A program made the translations under genes and the position numbers. A DNA stretch of 64,000 nucleotides from JBAOHV01 sp037045265. Its GTDB lineage: Bacteria > Actinomycetota > Acidimicrobiia > Acidimicrobiales > Microtrichaceae. The notes beneath the pieces were generated by a model that did no database searches, was not told the origin of the DNA, and worked only from the letters and a program-made list of their open reading frames with translations. The DNA lies in the NCBI GenBank assembly GCA_037045265.1, contig JBAOHV010000016.1, positions 124,001 to 188,000 on the forward strand. Reading direction: 5' to 3'. Every line of letters begins with the position of its first letter. Position 1 is the first letter of the stretch. Of this stretch, positions 18,655 through 27,404 are shown in pieces.

Positions 18655-19839
18655 TCAGCCTTCGGGGGCGGCGTCCACCAGACGCGCCATGAGCTCATGG
18701 CCGGCGACCACCTCGGCGTCCACGGTGGCAACCTCGGAGTACTCGCCGCCGGGGCCGGCGACCCGGGAGTCGACCAGCAGGTAGGGCACGGTCGCGGAGG
18801 TGTGGGTTTTGAGCGCCAGCGGTGTCGCATGGTCGGGGGCCATCAGGAACCGCCACGGGCCCATCTCGTCCAGGGCCGGAACCAGGTCCGCCAGGACCCG
18901 TCGATCCCAGTTCTCGAGCGACCTGACCTTCTCCTCGACGTTGCCGGCGTGACCGGCCTCGTCGGTGGCCTCGATGTGGATGACGAACAGGTCGGCTCCG
19001 TCCCGGAGTGTCGCGATGGCGGCGTCGCGCTTGCCCTCGTAGTCGGTGTCGTACCAGCCAGTGGCACCGGGCACGTCCACGATCTCCATGCCGGTCAGCA
19101 CCCCGAGTCCCCGGACCAGATCGACTGCGGTGACCATCGCTGCCCGCAGGCCGTAGGTGTCGGCGAACGAGGGGAGCTGTGGCTGATGACCCTGTCCCCA
19201 GAGCCAGATCTGGTTGGCGCCGACCTCGGGAAAACCCGCCAGCACTTCCCTGCTGGCATCCATGACCCTGCGGAGACCGTCCGCGGCCGGGCCGGTGGGC
19301 CAGACGGCCGGCTTGTCGGTCAGGTCGTGGGGAGGCACGCACTCGGCATCCGCCCAGGACTCGGGAGCGATCATGATGTGGCGGTACTGCACACCGGGGT
19401 GGAACGAGATCTCCTCCCCTGCCCCGGAACCGAGCTGGGCGTCCAGGGCGGCGATCACCTCTGCTGCCGCTTCTGTGGTCGGATGCCCGCCGGCGAAATC
19501 GACCATCGTCGCGTCGGTTCCCGCGCCGTCGGGGTCCACAGTCGACAGGTTGCAGCGGAACGCGACCTGGTCGGGGCGTATCTTCAGGCCGAGTGATGCG
19601 GCCTCGATCGGGGCACGGCCGGTGTGGTGTACCGCGGGGTCGTAGCCGAGCAGCGACAGGTTGCCGACGTCGCTGCCGGGAGGCATTCCTTCGGGGATGA
19701 CCGCGGCACGGCCCACCACCCCGCGCGCTGCCAGGGATCGCAGGACCGGCGTTTCGGCCACCTCGAGCGGGGTCCGTCCACCCAGATCCGGATGGGGTTC
19801 ATCAGCACAGCCGTCTGGTACGCACACCACATACTTCAC
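18655..19839 (-). CDS. Phosphoglycerate mutase-like metalloenzyme, putative alternative homoserine kinase at the thrB position
   Basis: A 394-residue member of the ApgM/alkaline-phosphatase metalloenzyme family. The metal-binding Asp is in VVCVPDGCADEP (residue 9). The phospho-serine motif is GMPPGSDVGNLSLLGYDP (Ser about 56). C-terminal metal ligands are in HIEATDEAGHAGN and FLMAPDHATPLALKTHT. The family has a branch described as proposed homoserine kinase (TIGR02535) in genomes with threonine genes but no classical GHMP kinase ThrB. Here hom and thrC are upstream and no thrB is seen. In mycobacteria and streptomycetes thrB sits exactly between thrC and rho. GTG 19839 (MKYVVCVPDG) is the likely start. 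Phosphoglycerate mutase remains possible. Confidence 0.8.
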   Translation of the reverse strand: MKYVVCVPDGCADEPHPDLGGRTPLEVAETPVLRSLAARGVVGRAAVIPEGMPPGSDVGNLSLLGYDPAVHHTGRAPIEAASLGLKIRPDQVAFRCNLSTVDPDGAGTDATMVDFAGGHPTTEAAAEVIAALDAQLGSGAGEEISFHPGVQYRHIMIAPESWADAECVPPHDLTDKPAVWPTGPAADGLRRVMDASREVLAGFPEVGANQIWLWGQGHQPQLPSFADTYGLRAAMVTAVDLVRGLGVLTGMEIVDVPGATGWYDTDYEGKRDAAIATLRDGADLFVIHIEATDEAGHAGNVEEKVRSLENWDRRVLADLVPALDEMGPWRFLMAPDHATPLALKTHTSATVPYLLVDSRVAGPGGEYSEVATVDAEVVAGHELMARLVDAAPEG

Positions 19840-19898
19840 CGCCACAGTCTGCCCCACCCTGCACAGCGACTCGGCCCGGACAGCAGCACGGCTCGCTG

Positions 19899-21314
19899 TC
19901 AGATGGGCCGGTCGGGGTCGACGACACCGTCGTTCCCGCCGTCGGGGATCTCGGTGACGCCATCGTCGGGGCAGTGGAACCCGTCGCCGTCATCACCTTC
20001 ACCGCCGAGCTCCGGGTAGAGCCGCTCGAACTTGCCGGCGCGGATCACCACCAACATGCCACACGAGCTTGTGGTCACCTCGTCGAAGCGGTCCGGGTTC
20101 GTCTCCGCGTGCAACCCGCCACCGGTCCACTCCCCGACCGCCGCGGCCTGCTCGAGGATGCAGGTGCGGTCGAGCACCCCGTCGTTCGCCTCGCCACAGA
20201 CGTTGGCCGCAGTGGCGAACAGCAGCCACGCCGACATCGACTGGATCCCCAGCGCGCTCACCTCGCCGTCGTCGGTGTACTGCTCGAGCATCTCCAGGTA
20301 CTGCTCGGTGGCGGGCCACCTGTCGGCCTCTTCGATCGGGTGCAACTGCATGCGAACCACCGCGCCCTCAGCCGCCGGGTTGGATGCGAGCTTCTGGTCG
20401 TACATGTTGGTCTCGAGGATCGGGACACCGTCCCAACCCTGGACGTCGGCAGAGGTCAGGAAGTCGCTCAGGTTCTCGACCTCGCCCACCCATGTGAAGC
20501 TCGTCGCGTCGGACTCCATCATCTTCTGGGCGAAAGGCATCCAGTCCGTGATCCCGATCGGCGGGTACGACTGCTCTCCTACGAGATCCATCCCGTCTAT
20601 GCCTTCGACCGCGGTGGCGTACTTCGTGCGCATGATCTCGAGCGACGGCAGATCGGCCCAGATCACCGACCACTTGGACGCTGCATCGGGTTCCAACGAT
20701 GCGAAGTCGGTCAGCCATGTGTTCGCGACCGTGCCGCCGACGTTCGGCAACGGCTGCACCTGACCGTTCGAGTCGGCCTTCTCGGCCGATACGGCGAAGC
20801 CTGGGATGTCGATCATCGAGCATCCGTGGAAGTCGCTGCCCTCACGGCCCGAGAACTGGAGCGCGTCCTGGGCCATGCCGCCACCGACCATGGCGAAAAC
20901 GTCGCTGCACGCTGTCGTCATGGCCGCCTCGACGTTGAAAAGGGCAGCATCCAGGTCGATGATCTCGATGGGAAGCCCCCCGATGCCGCCCATCTCGTTG
21001 CACCAGCCGGCGAAGGCCACCGAGGCGTCGTACATCGCCTTGTTGAGGCCAGGACGGATGTCAGAGCTCCGGTCGTTGGCCACCCCGATGTAGAGCTTGT
21101 CGGTGCCCGACCCTGCCTCGGAGGCCTCGACGCTGAAGTCGCCTTCGGTGCACAGCGGAGCCTCCAGGTCACCGAACGACGCTGACCCAGCGGTTGTCGG
21201 CCTGCTGGGCGACGGTGTGTCGTCGGGCTCCTCAGGTGCCGCATCTCCTGATGCCCCGCAGCCCGAGGAGACCGCCATCGCGGCGACCAATAGCACGACA
21301 GCGAATCTCTTCAT
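19899..21314 (-). CDS. LivK-like ABC substrate-binding lipoprotein (copy 2)
   Basis: A 471-residue secreted receptor, paralogous to the protein at 2897-4300. Both share a lipoprotein signal (here MKRFAVVLLVAAM and lipobox SSGC), then KLYIGVANDRSSDIRPGLNK, AMTTACSDVFAMVGGG, SGREGSDFHGCSMIDIPG and the tail YPELGGEGDD with terminal DPDRPI. The start ATG 21314 follows a GGGGGA-type site. No permease or ATPase lies nearby, so it is an orphan receptor. It is inserted between thrC and the putative homoserine kinase, which suggests a ligand related to threonine or aspartate-family metabolism, or reuse of the transporter at 1-2883. Confidence 0.88.
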   Translation of the reverse strand: MKRFAVVLLVAAMAVSSGCGASGDAAPEEPDDTPSPSRPTTAGSASFGDLEAPLCTEGDFSVEASEAGSGTDKLYIGVANDRSSDIRPGLNKAMYDASVAFAGWCNEMGGIGGLPIEIIDLDAALFNVEAAMTTACSDVFAMVGGGMAQDALQFSGREGSDFHGCSMIDIPGFAVSAEKADSNGQVQPLPNVGGTVANTWLTDFASLEPDAASKWSVIWADLPSLEIMRTKYATAVEGIDGMDLVGEQSYPPIGITDWMPFAQKMMESDATSFTWVGEVENLSDFLTSADVQGWDGVPILETNMYDQKLASNPAAEGAVVRMQLHPIEEADRWPATEQYLEMLEQYTDDGEVSALGIQSMSAWLLFATAANVCGEANDGVLDRTCILEQAAAVGEWTGGGLHAETNPDRFDEVTTSSCGMLVVIRAGKFERLYPELGGEGDDGDGFHCPDDGVTEIPDGGNDGVVDPDRPI

Positions 21315-21367
21315 CAACCCATCCCCCGTGGTCGACGCTCCCCTGACCGACGACGGGGGCAAGACTA

Positions 21368-21403
21368 CGGCACGGCTGCCGCGGCACGGCTGCCGCGGCA
21401 GCC
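21368..21403 (-). terminator. 14-bp tandem repeat and 16-bp palindrome downstream of thrC
   Basis: CGGCACGGCTGCCG is repeated at 21368-21381 and 21382-21395. It overlaps a perfect palindrome GGCTGCCGCGGCAGCC at 21388-21403. This begins 11 bp beyond the thrC stop and could form a strong hairpin acting as a terminator or attenuator before the LivK-like gene. No U-tract is seen. Confidence 0.5.
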
Positions 21404-21413
21404 GCCGCTCGGT

Positions 21414-22823
21414 TCAGGCGCCGAGGGCGCTGCGCACGAACGCCTCGACTGCATCGAGCTCACACGCGACGTGTTCCACCCGCTCTTCTCGCTCGAACAG
21501 GTCAGCCAAGTGGGCAGGCAGTTCGGGACGCAGTCCGATAGCAGCTTGGACGGCGTCGGGGAACTTGGCGGGGTGCGCCGTCGCCAACGACACCACCGGC
21601 ACGGACGGATCCCCACCGAGGGACTCGGCGACCCCCACCCCCACCGCGGTGTGCGGGTCGATCAGCATCCCCGAGCGAGCATGCACCCGACGGATCACCT
21701 CCGCAGCGGACTCGTCGTCCAGGCGGCCGCAGTCGAACTCGGATCGAAGGGCGTCGAGCACCTCGACGGGAACCGAGACCGTCCCGTCGGCCCGGAACCG
21801 GGAGAACAGCTCGACCATGGCCGCTCCGTCGCGACCCATCCGTTCGAACAACAGGCGTTCCAGATTGGAACTGACCTGGATGTCCATGGACGGGCTGGTG
21901 GTCGGGACCACGTCGCGCAGCTCCATGGTGCCGGAGCTGAAGAAGCGCGTGAGGATGTCGTTGCGGTTCGAGGCGATCACCAGCCGCTCGACGGGCAACC
22001 CCATGCGCTTGGCCACCCATCCAGCGAAGATGTTCCCGAAGTTGCCGGTTGGCACCACATAGGTGACCGGTCCACCGTCGGGTGCCACCGCCAGGTGCGA
22101 GGTCACGTAGTAGACGATCTGGGCCATGACGCGGGCCCAGTTGATCGAGTTCACCGCGCTCAGCCGTACCTGGTCGCGGAACTCGACATCGGCGAACGCC
22201 GCCTTTACCAGGTCCTGGCAGTCGTCGAACGTGCCCGGCACCGCGACGGCATGGGCGTTGGGAGCGCCGAGCGTCGTCATCTGACGGCGCTGCACATCGG
22301 ACGTACGGCCGTCCGGGAAGAGGATCACGATGTCGACGTGGTGCAGGCCGGCGCACGCGTGCATCGCTGCAGACCCGGTGTCGCCGGAGGTGGCCCCGAG
22401 GACACAGACTCGACTCCCGCGTTCGGTCAACACGTGGTCGAACAGGCGCCCCACCAACTGGAGCGCCACATCCTTGAAGGCGAGCGTCGGGCCGTGGAAC
22501 AACTCGAGCAGCGAGACCTGCGCGCCCGAAGCGGTGGCGCCTATCGGCACGACCGGACACACCTCGGGCGTGTCGAAGCTCGCGTAGGCGTCGTGCACCA
22601 GCGACTCGAAGACCGACCTGTCGATCTCGCCCTCGACGAAGGGCCACATGACCTCGACCGCGACGTGCGGGTACGTGAGCCCACGCAGCGAATCCAGGTC
22701 GGGCAGCGTCGGCCAGGCGGCCGGCAGGTACAACCCGCCGTCGTCGGCCAGGCCCGCGAGCAGCACGTCGCCGAAGCCGAGCACGGGGGCGTCGCCCCGG
22801 GTCGAGATGTATTCCATCGCCAT
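21414..22823 (-). CDS. thrC: Threonine synthase
   Basis: A 469-residue PLP enzyme converting O-phosphohomoserine to threonine. MEYISTRGDAPVLGFGDVLL is the family N-terminus. The PLP lysine is K117 in LFHGPTLAFKDVALQ. The phosphate-binding loops GATSGDTGSAA and PTGNFGNIFAGWVAKRMGLP are intact. This is the longer ThrC form. It lies 14 bp downstream of hom and is co-directional. Confidence 0.95.
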   Translation of the reverse strand: MAMEYISTRGDAPVLGFGDVLLAGLADDGGLYLPAAWPTLPDLDSLRGLTYPHVAVEVMWPFVEGEIDRSVFESLVHDAYASFDTPEVCPVVPIGATASGAQVSLLELFHGPTLAFKDVALQLVGRLFDHVLTERGSRVCVLGATSGDTGSAAMHACAGLHHVDIVILFPDGRTSDVQRRQMTTLGAPNAHAVAVPGTFDDCQDLVKAAFADVEFRDQVRLSAVNSINWARVMAQIVYYVTSHLAVAPDGGPVTYVVPTGNFGNIFAGWVAKRMGLPVERLVIASNRNDILTRFFSSGTMELRDVVPTTSPSMDIQVSSNLERLLFERMGRDGAAMVELFSRFRADGTVSVPVEVLDALRSEFDCGRLDDESAAEVIRRVHARSGMLIDPHTAVGVGVAESLGGDPSVPVVSLATAHPAKFPDAVQAAIGLRPELPAHLADLFEREERVEHVACELDAVEAFVRSALGA

Positions 22824-22837
22824 CGCCGGTCGACCCT

Positions 22838-24151
22838 TCAGTCGGCGCCGACGACGCGCAGGACGGATCCGACCGACAGCACCGTGTCGAGGCCACGAAG
22901 CTCCTGCAGCGTGGCGCGGACATCGGCTTCCCGTGCGGCGTGGGTGATGAAGATGAGCCGTGCGGTCCCGGTCGGGACCTCACGCTCGCCGTCGTCGAGC
23001 AGTGCCTCCTGCTCCATCGACCGTATGGACACCTGGTGCGATCCGAACACGCCGGCCACCGTGGCGAGCACGCCGGGCTGATCCTGGACCTCGAGGTTCA
23101 CGTAGTACGGGGAGCGCAGCTCGTCGACCGACCGCAGCTCCGCCCGGCCGAACCGGCCGATGCTGGCGTGCGCCCCCTTGGCCAGGTTGGATGCCGCGTC
23201 GATCACGTCACCCAGGACGGCGGACGCGGTCGGGAAGCCGCCGGCACCACGCCCGTAGAACATCAGGTCTCCGACCGCACCGCCTTGGACGAACACGGCA
23301 TTGAAGCTGTCGCGCACCGAGGCGAGAGGGTGCTCGGCGGGGACCATCGCCGGATGGACCCGCACTGCGACGCTGTTGTCTTCGAATCGTTCGGCGATCG
23401 CGAGCAGCTTGATGACGTAACCGAGCCGAGCGGCGAAGTCGATGTCAGTCTGGGTTAGTGAGGAGATGCCCTCGTGGTACACGTCCCCGGCGACGACCTT
23501 CGCTCCGAATGCGATCGTGGCGATGATCGCTGCCTTTGCACCGGCATCGAAGCCCTCGACGTCAGCGGTCGGGTCCCGCTCCGCGTATCCGAGGCTCTGC
23601 GCCTCGGCCAGGGCGGCCGCATAGCTCCAACCGTCCTCGGTCATCTTCGTCAGGATGTAGTTCGTCGTTCCGTTGACGATGCCCATCACACGGCTCACAG
23701 GCTCCCCGACCAGCGACTCGCGCAGCGGCCGGACGATCGGTATCCCGCCGGCCACCGCAGCCTCGAACAGCAGGTCCACCCCGGCCGCGTCGGCTTCGCC
23801 GAACAGCTCGACGCCGACGTTCGCCAGCAGCTCCTTGTTGGCGGTCACCACCGGTTTGGCAGCCTTGAGAGCACTCGTGATCAGCTCACGCGTGGGTTCG
23901 ATTCCGCCGATCACCTCGACCACCAGATCGATCGACGGGTCGGTCGCGACGGCGTGGGCATCGGTCGTCAACAGCTCCGACGGGACCGTCACCGCCCGCT
24001 CCTTGGAGAGAGACCGCACCGCTACCCGACCTACTTCCAGGCGGACACCGGTGCGAGATGCGATGTCATCGCCCTGGCGGTCGATCAGCTCGACGAGAGC
24101 CGCGCCGACGTTGCCGCAGCCGAGCACTCCGATGGTCACCGTTCGTTCCAC
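22838..24151 (-). CDS. hom: Homoserine dehydrogenase
   Basis: A 437-residue NAD(P)H-dependent enzyme reducing aspartate semialdehyde to homoserine. Residues 1-130 form the Rossmann domain (IGVLGCGNVGAALVELID). The catalytic domain has AKPVVTANKELLANVG, FEAAVAGGIPIVRPLRESLVG and GIVNGTTNYILTKM. SLGYAERDPTADVEGFDAGAK is the catalytic signature. Residues from about 350 form an ACT domain (YYVNLEVQDQPGVLATVAGV) for threonine feedback. Confidence 0.96.
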   Translation of the reverse strand: MERTVTIGVLGCGNVGAALVELIDRQGDDIASRTGVRLEVGRVAVRSLSKERAVTVPSELLTTDAHAVATDPSIDLVVEVIGGIEPTRELITSALKAAKPVVTANKELLANVGVELFGEADAAGVDLLFEAAVAGGIPIVRPLRESLVGEPVSRVMGIVNGTTNYILTKMTEDGWSYAAALAEAQSLGYAERDPTADVEGFDAGAKAAIIATIAFGAKVVAGDVYHEGISSLTQTDIDFAARLGYVIKLLAIAERFEDNSVAVRVHPAMVPAEHPLASVRDSFNAVFVQGGAVGDLMFYGRGAGGFPTASAVLGDVIDAASNLAKGAHASIGRFGRAELRSVDELRSPYYVNLEVQDQPGVLATVAGVFGSHQVSIRSMEQEALLDDGEREVPTGTARLIFITHAAREADVRATLQELRGLDTVLSVGSVLRVVGAD

Positions 24152-24179
24152 GGGGTGAGGCTACCGGGCTCGACAGGAG

Positions 24180-25499
24180 TCAGCCGACGTCGGTCGCCAG
24201 CAGGTCCTCGGTGGTCTCGCGACGCACAACCAGGCGAGCGTGGCCATCTGAGACGAAGACAACCGCCGGTCGCGGGACCTTGTTGTAGTTGGATCCCATC
24301 GAGTGGCCGTAGGCACCCGTGACCGGTGTGGCCAGCAAGTCGCCGATCGCCAGGTCCGCCGGAACCTTCCCCTCCCGCACCAGCAGGTCGCCGGATTCAC
24401 AGTGCTTGCCGACGAGGCGGATCGGCATCTCACGTCGTGACGTCGTCGCGCGGGGCAGGAACGTCTCGTAGCCGCTGCCGTAGAGCACGGGGCGGGGGTT
24501 GTCGCTCATGCCGCCGTCGACTGCGACGTAGGTCCGCACGCCGGGCAGGTACTTGATGGTCCCCACCGTGTAGAGCGTGAGCCCGGCTGCCGCCGCGATG
24601 GATCGGCCGGGCTCGGCGCTGATCGCCGAACGGATACCAGCTGCCCTGCACGTCTCGAGGATCGCCGTTCCCCACTCGGTGATCGTCGGGGCGGTCTCAC
24701 CGCCCACGTAGGCGACACCCAGGCCACCCCCGACGATGAGCTCGTCCAGGTCGCATTCGACGACGAACTGCGCGACAGCCGCCAGCCCGTCCACGAAGTT
24801 GTCGACGCTGAACACCTGGCTCCCGATGTGCAGGTGCAACCCGACCAGTTCCATGGAGGTGCTGGCACGTGCCCGTGCGACCGCCTCGTCCGCCTGGCCG
24901 GTCGGGACAGGGAACCCGAACTTGGAGTCCAGGTTCCCCGTCTGGACGTGTTCGTGGGTGTGGACCTCGATGCCCGGGTTGATGCGCAGCAGGACCTTCG
25001 GTCTGGTGGCTCCGGCCGCGACGAGCGCCTCGATCCGGTCCATCTCATCGGACGAGTCGACCACGATCCGCCCGACTCCCACGTCGAGCGCACGCATGAG
25101 CTCGGCGGTCGACTTGTTGTTGCCGTGCAGGACGAGATGCTCCGCCGGGACCTGAGCAGCGAGGACGACATCGAGCTCGCCGCCGGTGGCCACGTCGATC
25201 CGGAGTCCCTCCTCGTGGGCGAGACGTGCCATCGAGCGACAGAGGAACGCCTTGGACGCGTAGATCGCTCCACCGTCACCGAACACCTCGCGGGCCTCGT
25301 GGCAACGCTGTCGGAGGTGCTCCTCGTCATAGACGAAAAGCGGGGTGCCGAACCGATCGGCCAGGTCCAGAAGATCGACACCGCCGATCGACAACCTGCC
25401 GTCCGTCGCCGTGTCGGCGTTGTCGGGGAGAAGGGCGAGGTCGAGCACGGTGGCATCGAGCGCCGAAGGCGGGCGGGACGAGACGGGCTCAGCGCTCAC
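24180..25499 (-). CDS. lysA: Diaminopimelate decarboxylase
   Basis: A 439-residue PLP fold-III enzyme making lysine from meso-DAP. The PLP lysine is in GGAIYASKAFLCRSMARL. HLHIGSQVFSVDNFVDGL, EPGRSIAAAAGLTLYTVG and the active-site GKHCESGDLLVREG are present. It starts with GTG at 25499, 12 bp after the repaired argS stop, and ends 28 bp before hom. Confidence 0.96.
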   Translation of the reverse strand: MSAEPVSSRPPSALDATVLDLALLPDNADTATDGRLSIGGVDLLDLADRFGTPLFVYDEEHLRQRCHEAREVFGDGGAIYASKAFLCRSMARLAHEEGLRIDVATGGELDVVLAAQVPAEHLVLHGNNKSTAELMRALDVGVGRIVVDSSDEMDRIEALVAAGATRPKVLLRINPGIEVHTHEHVQTGNLDSKFGFPVPTGQADEAVARARASTSMELVGLHLHIGSQVFSVDNFVDGLAAVAQFVVECDLDELIVGGGLGVAYVGGETAPTITEWGTAILETCRAAGIRSAISAEPGRSIAAAAGLTLYTVGTIKYLPGVRTYVAVDGGMSDNPRPVLYGSGYETFLPRATTSRREMPIRLVGKHCESGDLLVREGKVPADLAIGDLLATPVTGAYGHSMGSNYNKVPRPAVVFVSDGHARLVVRRETTEDLLATDVG

Positions 25500-25511
25500 G
25501 ATGATCCCCCG

Positions 25512-27111
25512 TCACATCTGTTCCGGAGCGCTCACGCCGAGCAGCTCCAGTCCGACTCGCAGGCCTGCTCCCGCCGCTGTCGGCGAGGTGCCAACGCGCC
25601 TGGCGCAACGGCTCAGGGGTGTCGGGCGAGAGGATCGGACAGTCGTGATAGAAGCCGTGGACTGCCGATGCCAGGTCCCTGACCCAGGTGGTGACCTTGT
25701 GAGGAGCGCGCTCGTGCGTGGCCAGCTCGACAACGTCGGCCAGCACGAACAGCTCGCGCAGCACGTCGAGCTCGCGCTCGTGGACAAGCACCGAGAGGTC
25801 GACATTGTCGAGGGGCTCGCGTGCGATGCCTCGCTCTGTCGCCACACGGGCGATCGAGTTGATCCGAGCGTTGGCCATCTGAACGTAGAAGACCGGGTTC
25901 TCGTTCGACTGCTCCACGACCAGGCCCAGGTCGACGGTCTGGGGCGAATCGACCGACTGCAGCAGATATGTGAGGCGCACGGCGTCGACGCCGACCTCGT
26001 CGATCAGGTCCTCCAGGGTGATCAGGTTCCCTGAGCGCTTGGAGATCTTGACCTCCTCGCCGTCCTTCTCGAGGCGCACGAGCTGGGTGATGACCACCTC
26101 GAGGTCCGACGGATCGTGACCCAGCGCCTGGACACCCGCCTTCATCCGCGGGACGTAGCCGTGGTGGTCCGCGCCCCACACGTTGATCAGCAGCTCGAAC
26201 CCGCGGGCGAACTTGTCGCGGTGGTAGGCGATGTCGGGCAGGAGGTACGTGTACTCGCCGTCACCCTTGACCAGCACACGGTCCTTGTCGTCGCCGAAGT
26301 CGGTCGAACGCAGCCAGACCGCCCCCTCGGAGTCGTAGACGACGCCTGCTCGCGGCAGGTCGGCGAGTGTCGTCTCGATCGCACCGGAACGCACCATCGA
26401 CATCTCCGAGAACCACTCGTCGAAGTCGACGTTCATCGCCGCCAGGACGCGGCGTTGGTCTGCCAGCGCGTGGGCCTCTCCCCACCCGACGGGGTCTACG
26501 CCATCGGGCATCTGCTCCGCCCAGTCGACGATGTACTGACCCTGGTACCCGCCCTCGGCGGGTTCGCGACCCTCTTTGCGTGCGAGCAGCGACGAGCCGA
26601 AGGTCTGCATCTGCACGCCGCGGTCGTTCACGTAGAACTCGCGTGCCACCTCGTGGCCGGTGTGAGCCAGGATCCGGGCGAGGCTGTCCCCGTAGGCGGC
26701 TCCACGGGCGTGCCCGGCGTGGACGGGTCCGGTCGGATTGGCCGAGACGAACTCGACCATGACCTTGCGGCCACCACCGAGGTCGCTGCGGCCCAGCTCT
26801 GCTCCTGCACCCAGAACCTCCGGGATCAGGTCATGTAGCCACCCAGGTTCGAGCCGGAAGTTGACGAATCCAGGGCCGGCCACCTCGACGCCGGTCACGT
26901 GTTCCGGGAGCGCCGAGCCGATCCGTTCGACGATCGCCTGGGCCAGGTCACGAGGTGGGCGCCCAGCTGCCTTCGCCAGCTTCATGGCGACGTTGGACGA
27001 GAAGTCGCCGTGGTCGCGGTGGGCGGGCTGCTCCAGGTGGATCTCGGCGGGTGCTTCCAGGCCCAGATCTGCGAGAGCTCGACGCAGGGCGGAAGTTAGG
27101 ACGGCGCGCAT
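25512..27111 (-). CDS. argS: Arginyl-tRNA synthetase (one frameshift near 25574)
   Basis: A class I aminoacyl-tRNA synthetase of about 532 residues. The HIGH-type motif is in ANPTGPVHAGHARGAAYGD, and the KMSKS equivalent is EEVKISKRSGNLITLEDL. The anticodon-binding DALR region follows (NARINSIARVATER, HKVTTWVRDLASAVHGFYHD). One extra base at about 25574 shifts the last 25 codons. Its removal gives LRVGLELLGVSAPEQM and a stop at 25512, the normal ArgS ending, directly before lysA. Unrepaired, the frame runs into lysA. Confidence 0.94.
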
Positions 27112-27208
27112 GGAATCCCGATCGGGCTGTGGGGTGGACGGAGAGGCGGTCGGCGAAGCGATGGTAATGTGCCGGACCCGGGTTCCCGTAAACGGTTCCC
27201 GGCAGTGC

Positions 27209-27283
27209 GCCCTCGTAGCTCAGGGGATAGAGCATCGGCCTCCGGAGCCGTGTGCGCAGGTTCGAATCCTGCCGAGGGCACCA
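27209..27283 (+). tRNA. tRNA-Arg (anticodon CCG), CCA encoded
   Basis: A 75-nt cloverleaf. The acceptor stem is GCCCTCG/CGAGGGC. The D-arm is GCTC-AGGGGATA-GAGC, the anticodon loop CTCCGGA has anticodon CCG at 27242-27244, and the T-arm is GCAGG-TTCGAAT-CCTGC. Discriminator A and an encoded CCA finish the gene. The outermost anticodon-stem pair is a U-U mismatch. It lies on the opposite strand, 97 bp from the argS start. Confidence 0.95.
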
Positions 27284-27404
27284 CCATCGATGCCGGAACT
27301 GCGGCCGATCGGACACACACGTCGGCTCGGACGCGGATGTGCCGGCGCCTCCCTCCAGGCACCGGCACATCATCCCCCCGATCGGCGTCGCCGCCGGGGA
27401 GGCC

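Noticed and set aside
27209..27283. tRNA as integration site of a genomic island
   Set aside because: No integrase, no repeated tRNA 3' end, and flanking genes are core genes.
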